From assembly GCF_023544445.1 (NCBI RefSeq), contig NZ_JALPVJ010000035.1, forward strand, positions 1-64,000: DNA of 64,000 bases, read 5' to 3'. This stretch comes from Actinoplanes sp. M2I2. Lineage in GTDB: Bacteria > Actinomycetota > Actinomycetes > Mycobacteriales > Micromonosporaceae. Within the stretch, counting starts at the first letter, position 1. Every line of letters starts with the position of its first letter. The notes below the pieces were generated by a model that searched no databases, was not told the DNA's origin, and saw only the letters and a program-made list of their open reading frames with translations. The position numbers and the translations under genes are program-made. Of the stretch, positions 57,542 through 64,000 are shown one piece after another.

Positions 57542-59203
57542 TCAGATTCCGTTCCAGAACGCGCAGTTGTGGATGGCGGTCAGTGCGGAGGTCGAGACAG
57601 CTTCGCTGTCGCCGCCGGGCTGCAGTGACAGCAGATTCCCGTTCGAGCGCAGCTGCGGCCAGGCGGGAATGCCGTTGGAGTTGGGGTCTCCGGTGCGAGC
57701 GAAAGAGGAGACAGCGCCGAGCTCCTGCTGTTGGAGGACCTGCTCATTCGCGGTGGTGGCAGTCGGTAGGCCGGCTTCGGAGAAGAGGAACCAGTCGGCT
57801 ACGTGGTAGCTGCCACCGGGCATTCCTGCCGGGACGAACGCAGCGGGAGTAGCGTCCGGGTCGTCCATGATGAAGGCATAGGTGGGACTGCGCTGCGCAA
57901 GGCTCTGATTGACCCGCAGTGCCGGGCAGATCGTGTTGGAGTCCGCGGTGACCGTGCGCCAGGCGAGAAACGGCGACGCGAAGTGGTCCAGGCGGTAGGT
58001 CTTCAGCACGGCGTCTGCCGCTGCGCCGTACTGAGCCTGCACCAGGTTCCGGTAAGCGGCACCGGTGGTAGGTGCTCCCGTCAGATTCTCGTCGCGTGCG
58101 ACACCGATCATCACCGGAACGCGGTGGACGGATCCGTTGCGGATGCCCGCTACGAACGTGGTGGGCAGGATGTTGCGGTTCAGTGTCGGAGCGGTGGTGC
58201 CGTGTCCCCCGGCGTACTGGAAGCCGGAGCCGGCCGTCTTCAGTACGGCGGCGACGGACATCTCGCGGAGGCAGGCGCCGGTGTCGCACCCTGCGGCGCG
58301 AGCGAAGTCGGTGCCCTTCTGCTGGGCCTGCGCCGCCGACGGGAGGTCGGACTTGCAGTCTTGGGTTTCCAGCTGCAAGGGGAAGGCGGTGCCGGTTGCG
58401 GATCCCGTGACAGGGTTGTAGTAGCCGCTGTAGGAGATCGCGCGTTGGAACAGCCCGGCGGAGGATGGCGAGACGAGCTGATGGCAGACGCTGGAGCCAC
58501 CCGCTGATTCGCCCATGAGAGTGACGCGTCGGCGGTCACCGCCGAACATTGCGATGTTCCGCTGCACCCACCGGAGCGCAGCCTGCTGGTCGAGCAGGCC
58601 GTAATCACCCGGGTCCTTGCCGAGCAGCGGGGCAGCCAGGAAGCCGAGCGCGCCGAGCCGGTAGTTGATGGATACGACGATCGTTCCGGTGTCGGCGAGG
58701 CGGCGGTAGTCGGCGTTGCCGCTGCCGGAGATGAAACCACCAGGGTGCAGCTGCACGACGACCGGCAGGTTCTTACGGGACGCCGCGGTCGATGAGCGTG
58801 GTGCCGTGATGTTGAGGAAGAGACAGTCCTCTGCGCCGGTTCCGTCGCCCTGGACACACGGGGAGCCGAAAGCGGTCGCCTGCCGAACGTCTGTCCACCG
58901 GCCGATTCCTCGCGGGGCAGCCCAGCGAAGGTTGCCGACAGGCGCGGCTGCGAACGGAAGGCCGAGCCATTCAGGGCTGCCGTCCCGCGAGGTCCCACAA
59001 ACCATCCCGCTTGCGGTCTCGACCGTTGTCCCCGCCGCACACGCCCCCGGAGCAGTGGTGACACGAGCTTCGGCGGCGCCGGTGGCGGCGAACACGGTGC
59101 TCGAGTTGCTCAGCGTGATGCCGAGGAGGGCGGCCACGCTGAGCAAGATGGCACCTCGCCTCAGCGCGGCCAGGACGGGGTAAAGGGGGTTACTTCCCGG
59201 CAT
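57542..59203 (-). CDS. Secreted type-B carboxylesterase (553 aa)
   Basis: The N-terminus has basic residues and a hydrophobic core (GAILLSVAALLGITLSNSSTVFAA), a signal peptide. The mature enzyme has the carboxylesterase/lipase type B motifs: EDCLFLNI, the oxyanion LHPGGFISGSG, nucleophile GESAGGSS and the acid in GVARDENL, with a histidine near GGSYHVADW. ATG 59,203 is chosen (GGAG 6 bp upstream) because the longer GTG start would lie in the operator. It probably hydrolyses extracellular esters. It is divergent from a TetR gene. Confidence 0.92.
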   Translation of the reverse strand: MPGSNPLYPVLAALRRGAILLSVAALLGITLSNSSTVFAATGAAEARVTTAPGACAAGTTVETASGMVCGTSRDGSPEWLGLPFAAAPVGNLRWAAPRGIGRWTDVRQATAFGSPCVQGDGTGAEDCLFLNITAPRSSTAASRKNLPVVVQLHPGGFISGSGNADYRRLADTGTIVVSINYRLGALGFLAAPLLGKDPGDYGLLDQQAALRWVQRNIAMFGGDRRRVTLMGESAGGSSVCHQLVSPSSAGLFQRAISYSGYYNPVTGSATGTAFPLQLETQDCKSDLPSAAQAQQKGTDFARAAGCDTGACLREMSVAAVLKTAGSGFQYAGGHGTTAPTLNRNILPTTFVAGIRNGSVHRVPVMIGVARDENLTGAPTTGAAYRNLVQAQYGAAADAVLKTYRLDHFASPFLAWRTVTADSNTICPALRVNQSLAQRSPTYAFIMDDPDATPAAFVPAGMPGGSYHVADWFLFSEAGLPTATTANEQVLQQQELGAVSSFARTGDPNSNGIPAWPQLRSNGNLLSLQPGGDSEAVSTSALTAIHNCAFWNGI

Positions 59204-59230
59204 GTCGACTCCAGTTTTGATGTCAGGTTC

Positions 59231-59272
59231 TGCTGTCACTGGACGCTAGCATGATGACAGCATCTGCTGTCA
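59231..59272. promoter_or_regulatory. TetR operator region between carboxylesterase and TetR genes
   Basis: Palindrome TGACAGC-ATCT-GCTGTCA (59,255-59,272), plus an extra half-site TGCTGTCA at 59,231-59,238. It lies between the two divergent starts. Confidence 0.7.
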
Positions 59273-59286
59273 ACTATGCTGACCGG

Positions 59287-59844
59287 ATGCCACGATGGGA
59301 AGCCGACGGCAAGCAACGCCTCGAGGACGCGGCACTGGAGCTGTTCCTGGAGGCGGGATACGACAGCACCACGGTGGCCGGCATCGCGAAGCGAGCCGGC
59401 TTGACGGAACGGTCGTTCTACCGCCACTTCACTGACAAACGTGAGGTGCTCTTCGCCAGCGGCGAACTGCTCACCGAGTTCCTGGCGTCACGACTGAGCT
59501 CGGCTCCGCCGGAACTCGAACCCTTCTCGGCGCTGATCCATGCGATGCAGGGGGCGGACGAGGTCTTCTTGCCACGGGAATACGTGCAGCGACGCTTCGA
59601 TGCGATCAGTCGAAGCCCGGCGCTCACGGAACGAGAACTCGTCAAGCTGGCCGGCCTGGCGGATACGCTCGCGCAGATACTGGAAGAGCGAGGCACTGAA
59701 CCACAGCAGGCCCGGCTGGCTACCGATCTGGCCATGTCGGTGTTCCGTATCGCTTCTCAGAACCGCCAAACGACACAGAAGCCGTTCAAGGACCTGATTC
59801 ACGACGCAGTACAAGCGCAGCGCCGTGCCGGACTCTTCGAGTAG
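59287..59844 (+). CDS. TetR-family regulator (185 aa)
   Basis: HTH: KQRLEDAALELFLEAGYDSTTVAGIAKRAGLTERSFYRHFTDKREVLF. The C-terminal domain of about 130 residues is of a different subfamily from the other two TetR proteins here. ATG 59,287 is used because the upstream in-frame ATG at 59,251 falls inside the palindrome. It likely represses the divergent carboxylesterase and the epimerase-like gene behind it. Confidence 0.9.
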   Translation: MPRWEADGKQRLEDAALELFLEAGYDSTTVAGIAKRAGLTERSFYRHFTDKREVLFASGELLTEFLASRLSSAPPELEPFSALIHAMQGADEVFLPREYVQRRFDAISRSPALTERELVKLAGLADTLAQILEERGTEPQQARLATDLAMSVFRIASQNRQTTQKPFKDLIHDAVQAQRRAGLFE

Positions 59845-60072
59845 TCGGACAACCACGCCCCGGTCTCACGGGTGTTCCGAGCTCTGGAACCGATGAAGGC
59901 CGCTGAAGACGATCCGATGGGGGATCGATCAGCCGCGGCGAATGCCATGCCGCCCGCCACGAAGCCCTGACCATCGACGCAATAGCCGACCACTGAGGAT
60001 TCGCAACGGATCAAGCACGACACGATGATCTGGGCGGCGCCCGTCCACGCCGTCGCAGCACGGTGAGCGCTG

Positions 60073-60471
60073 CTACTTACCGCGGGCCTTGCGGGTACTT
60101 TTGGCATTCGCCTTCTGGATCGCGTCCACCAGCTGGTCCTTGGTCATCCGGCTGCGACCACTGATCTCCAGCTTCTTCGCCTGATCCATCAGGTGCTGCT
60201 TGCTGGCGTTCGCGTCGACCCCACCGGCGGTCTTCGCCCTGGTGCCCCGACCGCCCGCAGCTTTGGCGTCGCTCGGGCCCTTCTTCTCCTTGGGTTCCCA
60301 GTGGTCACCGCTCTTCTCGAACGAATGCTTCAGGGACGCGAACGCCGTGCGGTGAGCGCGCTCGCCCTCGCCGTACTCATCAACCGCGTGGTCGTGGGTC
60401 TTGACGTAGGTCTCCTGCGCCTTCTTCGGTGAACGCTTCACCGTGCTGGGCATGTCGTCCTTGGCCGGCAT
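60073..60471 (-). CDS. ChaB-domain protein with C-terminal Rho-N/SAP-like domain (132 aa)
   Basis: Residues 1-60 are ChaB-like (MPSTVKRSPKKAQETYVKTHDHAVDEYGEGERAHRTAFASLKHSF); a lysine-rich linker (KEKKGPSDAKAAGGRGTRAKTAGG) follows; the end (SKQHLMDQAKKLEISGRSRMTKDQLVDAIQKAN) is a Rho-N-like helical domain, in front of a basic tail. Likely a small nucleic-acid-associated protein. ATG 60,471 has GGAGGAGG upstream. It stands alone. Confidence 0.88.
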   Translation of the reverse strand: MPAKDDMPSTVKRSPKKAQETYVKTHDHAVDEYGEGERAHRTAFASLKHSFEKSGDHWEPKEKKGPSDAKAAGGRGTRAKTAGGVDANASKQHLMDQAKKLEISGRSRMTKDQLVDAIQKANAKSTRKARGK

Positions 60472-60739
60472 GATGACCTCCTCCAAGTGGTCTGACCAGC
60501 GATGCGTGCCCGTTCAGGGCCGGGTCAAACAATTCCGCCATCGGTTCGGGATCGCGCACCGCCCGGTCCTTGAGGCATCCGGTGACCGTGTTCAGGAGCA
60601 GAGGCCGGGGCAGCATGCCGGTGCGGAACTGCGCACAACGCCTGGGGTCGCCGAAGAAGGTGACAGCGAAGGAACCGGCGTCGACCACCGGTGGCCGAGC
60701 CGCGCGTTTAGGTGGTGATCGTCGTGGTAACCACCACCG

Positions 60740-61216
60740 ATGACGCATGGGAACGACTCCGCACCTGCCGCACAGCCGGCCGGTGGCCGGATGGCGTTGC
60801 TCGCGCGCCTGGCCGAGGCGGCGCACAGCGAGGCGGACAACGTGGAACTCGGTTTCCACGAGCCGTCTACGCCGGCCGGGGTCCGGTTGCCGTCGGCGCG
60901 GTTCCGCCCCGCCGGGATCATCGACATGCCGACCCGCGAGGGCGATCGGCGTGACGTGCAGGTGGAATCGGCAGTAGCCCTGGGTCTGCCTCGCTGGGCC
61001 GCGGATCGTGAACCACCGCGCAGACCGCGGTGGCTGCTGCGGCGGACGCCCCGAGGATTGGATCTGATCGCGCCGAAGCGTCTGGTCTTCACCCGTGGAC
61101 GCCTGCCTGTTCCGTATTCGTGGCGCATGGCGGCTCTCACCCACGGTCTCGTGCTGGTGACCTACGGCCAGGAGAAGATCGCCGCCGCCGTCATTCCCTA
61201 CCTCGACTCCGTGTGA
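60740..61216 (+). CDS. Conserved hypothetical protein (158 aa)
   Basis: No family recognised. The plus frame has balanced composition and a well-ordered C-terminus (RLVFTRGRLPVPYSWRMAALTHGLVLVTYGQEKIAAAVIPYLDSV), while the minus frame over the same DNA is arginine-rich and shadow-like. It begins with a disordered, alanine- and proline-rich part. The start is ATG 60,740; no strong ribosome site is seen. It lies between a ChaB-like gene and the hydroxylase operon, with no operon partner. Confidence 0.55.
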   Translation: MTHGNDSAPAAQPAGGRMALLARLAEAAHSEADNVELGFHEPSTPAGVRLPSARFRPAGIIDMPTREGDRRDVQVESAVALGLPRWAADREPPRRPRWLLRRTPRGLDLIAPKRLVFTRGRLPVPYSWRMAALTHGLVLVTYGQEKIAAAVIPYLDSV

Positions 61217-61294
61217 CGGCAAGTGGCTCGTAAGGCGATGTGGCAGCCGGCAGGAACGTCGCGGTCACCACCGATGAGGCACGTAGCAGCGTGA

Positions 61295-61798
61295 CTACCG
61301 GCCCGATTCCGGCTGACCAGGGTGCTGGTCGCCCGCAGCGGCCACGACGGCGCGGCGGATGGCCTCGTATCCGGTACACCGGCACAAGTTCGAGGTCAGC
61401 AGCTCACGCAGCCGTTCGGCGTCGCCCACGACACCGGGATCGGCTTCGAGGGCGCCGGCGGCCAGCATCAGGAAGCCGGGCGTGCAGAAGCCGCACTGCA
61501 GCGCGTGCTCGGCCGAGAAGGCAGCCTGCAGCGGGTGCTGCGTGCCGTCCGCGCCGGCCAGGCCCTCGACGGTACGGATCACCGCGCCGTCGCACTGGAC
61601 GGCGAACATCAGGCACGAGCGGACCGCCTCACCGTCGACGAGCACCGTGCACGCTCCGCAGACGCCGTGCTCGCAGCCCAGGTGGGTACCGGTGAGACCG
61701 CAGTCCTCCCGCAGGGCGTCGGCGAGCGTACGCCGGGGTTCGACGTCCAGGTCGTAGGCCCGGCCGTTGACGGTGAGCGTGAGATGCACCAGGGTCAT
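61295..61798 (-). CDS. 2Fe-2S subunit of a molybdenum hydroxylase (CoxS/XdhC-type small subunit, 167 aa)
   Basis: Two [2Fe-2S] domains. The plant-type cluster is held by CEHGVCGACTVLVDGEAVRSC and the second by CGFCTPG and CRCTGYEAIRRAV. This passes electrons from the molybdenum centre to FAD. Third in the order large, medium, small, with a 4-bp overlap to the medium subunit gene. The last 12 residues form a short tail. Confidence 0.95.
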   Translation of the reverse strand: MTLVHLTLTVNGRAYDLDVEPRRTLADALREDCGLTGTHLGCEHGVCGACTVLVDGEAVRSCLMFAVQCDGAVIRTVEGLAGADGTQHPLQAAFSAEHALQCGFCTPGFLMLAAGALEADPGVVGDAERLRELLTSNLCRCTGYEAIRRAVVAAAGDQHPGQPESGR

Positions 61799-62652
61799 CC
61801 TTGGTCTCGGGCCTGCGCCAGAGCGCGGCGGGTGAGGACGGCGACGGCGTGCCGCTGGTAGCCGAGGTCGGCGTGCGGCTGCGGGCGGGGGTCGGCATCC
61901 TGCTCAGCCGCCACTCGGCCGGCTTCGGTGATGGCCGGGTCGTCGAGCGGCCGGTTCAGCAGGGCGGCCTCGGCGCCGTGGGCCCGCACGGGGCGGTCCG
62001 CGGCGTTGACCAGGCCGATCCGGGCGGCCGAGACCCGGCCCTGGGTGAGCGTCACGGCGGCGATGACGGCGAGCTGGGCGAAGCTGGCGTGGGTCCGCCG
62101 GTGCTCGGCGAAGCCCACCCGGGTGCCGGGCGGCAGCAGCGGCACGCGCAGCTCGGTGAGCAGCTCACCGGCGCGGCGGGCGGTGTCGAACGGGCCGCGG
62201 AAGAAGTCGGCGGCGCTGACCGTACGGTGGCCGTCGCGGCCGGTCAGCTCGAGGTCGGCGCCCAGAGCGGTGACCACCGCCGGCCACTCCGCGGCCGGAT
62301 GGGCGTAGGCCAGGCTGCCGAGCAGGGTGCCGCGGGCCCGGATCGGCGGATGGGCGATGTGGTGCACCACCCGCCGCAGCAACGTGCCCAGCGGTCCGGG
62401 CACGGTGTCGCCTTCGAAGGCGCGGTGGCGCACCAGCGGGCCGACCCGCAGCACGTCGCCGTCGGGCTCGAGCCGGTCGAAACCGGGGACCCGGTTGATG
62501 TCGACCAAACGGGCCGGACGCCGGGCGCGGTAGTTCATCTCCAGCACAAGGCTCTGCCCGCCGGCGAGCACGTCGGTGCGGCCGTCGGCGAGCGCGGCCA
62601 CGACGTCGTCGGCGCTGCGCGCGACGACGTAGGAGAACGGTGCGGGCTTCAT
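61795..62652 (-). CDS. FAD-binding subunit of a molybdenum hydroxylase (CoxM-type medium subunit, 285 aa)
   Basis: N-terminal FAD domain: VVAALADGRTDVLAGGQSLVLEMNYRARRPARLVDINRVPGF, then HIAHPPIRARGTLLGSLAYAHPAAEWPAVVTALGADLEL, the TxGGSLA-like region here read as GTLLGSLAYAHPAAE. The C-terminal CO-dehydrogenase flavoprotein domain is complete. The usual AGG and TIGG motifs are AGG and TLLG. It overlaps the large-subunit gene by 4 bp and the small-subunit gene by 4 bp (ATGA), so all three are translated together. Confidence 0.95.
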   Translation of the reverse strand: MKPAPFSYVVARSADDVVAALADGRTDVLAGGQSLVLEMNYRARRPARLVDINRVPGFDRLEPDGDVLRVGPLVRHRAFEGDTVPGPLGTLLRRVVHHIAHPPIRARGTLLGSLAYAHPAAEWPAVVTALGADLELTGRDGHRTVSAADFFRGPFDTARRAGELLTELRVPLLPPGTRVGFAEHRRTHASFAQLAVIAAVTLTQGRVSAARIGLVNAADRPVRAHGAEAALLNRPLDDPAITEAGRVAAEQDADPRPQPHADLGYQRHAVAVLTRRALAQARDQG

Positions 62653-64000
62653 CGGGCGGCGCTCCAGCAGGTGTACGGGGTGAGCGGCATCTGCAACGCG
62701 TCCCGCTCGCGCAGCCCGAGGGCGTCGGCGACCGCGTTGACGATGGCCGGCGGCGCCCCGATGCAGCCGGCCTCACCGGCGCCCTTGGCCCCCAGCGGCG
62801 TGTTCGGGTTCGGCGTGCAGGTCTCGGCGAACCGGGTCGGCGGCAGCTCGGAGATCGTGGGGACCAGGTAGTCCAGCAGGCTGCGGGTCTCGACCAGCCC
62901 GTCCGAGTCGTAGCGCACGTCCTCGTACAGGGCCTGGCCGATGCCCTGCACTGTCGAGCCGCGGCCCTGCCCGTCGACGATCAGCGGGTTCACCACCACG
63001 CCGTAGTCGTCCACCGCGACCAGCCGCAGCACGCTGACCTTACCCAGCTCCGGATCGACCTCGACCACCGCGCCGTAGGCGCCGAAGGGGAAGGCCTCCG
63101 GCGGCGCGTACGTCTCGTCGGCGCGCAGCACACCGCCGGCCGCCACGTCGGCCATGGACGCCGACCGCTCCCCCGCCGTCAGCACGCCGGCTTCGTAGGT
63201 GACCTCGGCGACCGGGACCGCCCAGCGTTCCGCGATCCGCTGACGGGCGGCGTCGATCAGCCGGCCGGCGGCCCGGTGCAGCGCTGCGCCGCCGGTCTGC
63301 ATCGACCGGCTGGCGAACGAGCCGATGCCCTGCGGGATGATCGCGGTGTCCCGCTCGATCAGCCGCACCCGCTGCGGTTCCACTCCCAGGACCGCGGCGA
63401 CGACCTGCGGGAACGACGTCTCGTGGCCCTGGCCGGTGGAACAGCAGCCGGACAGCGCCACGAAACTGCCGTCGGCGCACGCCTCGACCGCGCCGAACTC
63501 CTCGCCTGCGCCGGAGCGTTCCACGTAGGTGCACAGTCCGATGCCGATCGGCGGTTCCCCGACCGCCGCGCGCCGAGCCTGTTCGGCACGCCAACCGTCA
63601 TAGTCCAGTTCGTTCAGCGCGACCTCGAGGGCCTTGGCGTAGTCACCGCTGTCGTAGGTGAAACCGGTCGGCGTGTCGTACGGGAAGGCGTCGGGCCAGA
63701 TGAAGTTGCGCCGCCGCACCTCCCCGGGGTCCCGACCGAGCCGGTGAGCGAGCAGATCGACGGTTCGTTCGATCGCGGAGGCCGCCTCGGGGCGGCCGGC
63801 ACCACGGTAGGGGGCGGTCGGCGCGGTGTTCGTCACCACCGCGCGGGTGCGCACGTGCACCTGCGGGATCGCATACGCACCGGTGGCCATCATCGAGGTC
63901 GCCATCGGCACGAACGACCCGGTGTGCGGATAGCCGCCCACGTCGGCGTCGATGTGCAGCTCGTACGCCAGGATCCGGCCGTCGGCGTCGGCGGCCATCC
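62649..64000 (-). CDS. Molybdopterin-binding large subunit of a molybdenum hydroxylase, C-terminal part (N-terminus outside window)
   Basis: The open frame continues past the right edge. It holds the second molybdenum-binding domain: TAPYRGAGRPEAASAIERTVDLLAHRLG, GQGHETSFPQVVAAVLG (Q-G-H near the cofactor), and EAGCIGAPPAIVNAVADALG near the end, with the catalytic glutamate in KGAGEAG. About 450 of roughly 780 residues are visible. The AYRGAGRPE form is typical of CoxL-like form II enzymes; the AYXCSFR active-site loop that would mark a true CO dehydrogenase lies outside the window, so the substrate is open. Confidence 0.93.
   Translation of the reverse strand, partial: MAADADGRILAYELHIDADVGGYPHTGSFVPMATSMMATGAYAIPQVHVRTRAVVTNTAPTAPYRGAGRPEAASAIERTVDLLAHRLGRDPGEVRRRNFIWPDAFPYDTPTGFTYDSGDYAKALEVALNELDYDGWRAEQARRAAVGEPPIGIGLCTYVERSGAGEEFGAVEACADGSFVALSGCCSTGQGHETSFPQVVAAVLGVEPQRVRLIERDTAIIPQGIGSFASRSMQTGGAALHRAAGRLIDAARQRIAERWAVPVAEVTYEAGVLTAGERSASMADVAAGGVLRADETYAPPEAFPFGAYGAVVEVDPELGKVSVLRLVAVDDYGVVVNPLIVDGQGRGSTVQGIGQALYEDVRYDSDGLVETRSLLDYLVPTISELPPTRFAETCTPNPNTPLGAKGAGEAGCIGAPPAIVNAVADALGLRERDALQMPLTPYTCWSAAR

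Noticed and set aside
1..64000. CRISPR arrays or other tandem repeat arrays
   Set aside because: No regularly spaced direct repeats were seen on reading; the only repeats are short palindromes and IS ends.

Overview
This is a 64-kb, GC-rich window from an actinomycete. The gene families (LAL-type LuxR regulators, DUF1707, HxlR- and TetR-type regulators, frequent GTG starts, 4-bp ATGA gene overlaps) suit a filamentous genus such as Actinoplanes or another member of the Micromonosporaceae. The genus is an inference and is weakly supported.

Region 1 (1-475) is the 3' end of an IS481-type insertion sequence. It abuts a displaced 3' fragment of a proline tRNA gene (476-520).

Region 2 (521-45,491) looks like one integrated island of about 45 kb. 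It runs from the tRNA fragment to a tyrosine integrase (44,166-45,374), a terminator and a second copy of the tRNA 3' end (45,478-45,491), which is followed by the left end of another IS481-like element. The centre of the island (9.2-33.2 kb) is an array of seven LAL regulators, each of about 900 residues with a P-loop ATPase at the N-terminus and a LuxR helix-turn-helix at the C-terminus. Small enzymes sit among and around them: alpha/beta hydrolases, short-chain dehydrogenases, a flavin oxidase, a metallo-beta-lactamase-like protein without most metal ligands, an FAD reductase fused to a cyclic-nucleotide-binding domain, an enoyl-CoA hydratase homologue and a PP2C phosphatase. At the left is a tightly coupled operon (7,788 down to 2,661) of an unrecognised protein, an aldo/keto reductase, a DUF302 protein, a SLAC1/TehA-type membrane protein and a two-gene ABC exporter. 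Many promoters in the island carry a 12-bp palindrome, AGTCG-NN-CGACT or a close variant. Three of them (at 2.6, 9.1 and 37.6 kb) also share a GATGG exactly 27 bp downstream of it. I read this as a possible regulon in which one or more LALs, or the small LuxR protein at 37.9 kb, control the scattered enzymes. The right part of the island (38.9-43.6 kb) holds a second, decaying copy of several of these genes.

Region 3 (45.6-64 kb) is flanking chromosome or older accessory DNA: a DUF1707 membrane protein, a DNA glycosylase homologue, a TetX-like flavin monooxygenase with its TetR regulator and operator, a junction of two broken genes (STAND ATPase and integrase), an amidase/amidohydrolase pair under a TetR regulator of the same subfamily, an NmrA-type reductase divergent from an XRE/MmyB-type regulator, a secreted carboxylesterase with an epimerase-like gene under a third TetR, a ChaB/Rho-N protein, and the start of a CO/xanthine dehydrogenase-type molybdenum hydroxylase operon that leaves the window at its right edge. 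No rRNA genes, CRISPR arrays or intact tRNA genes were seen.
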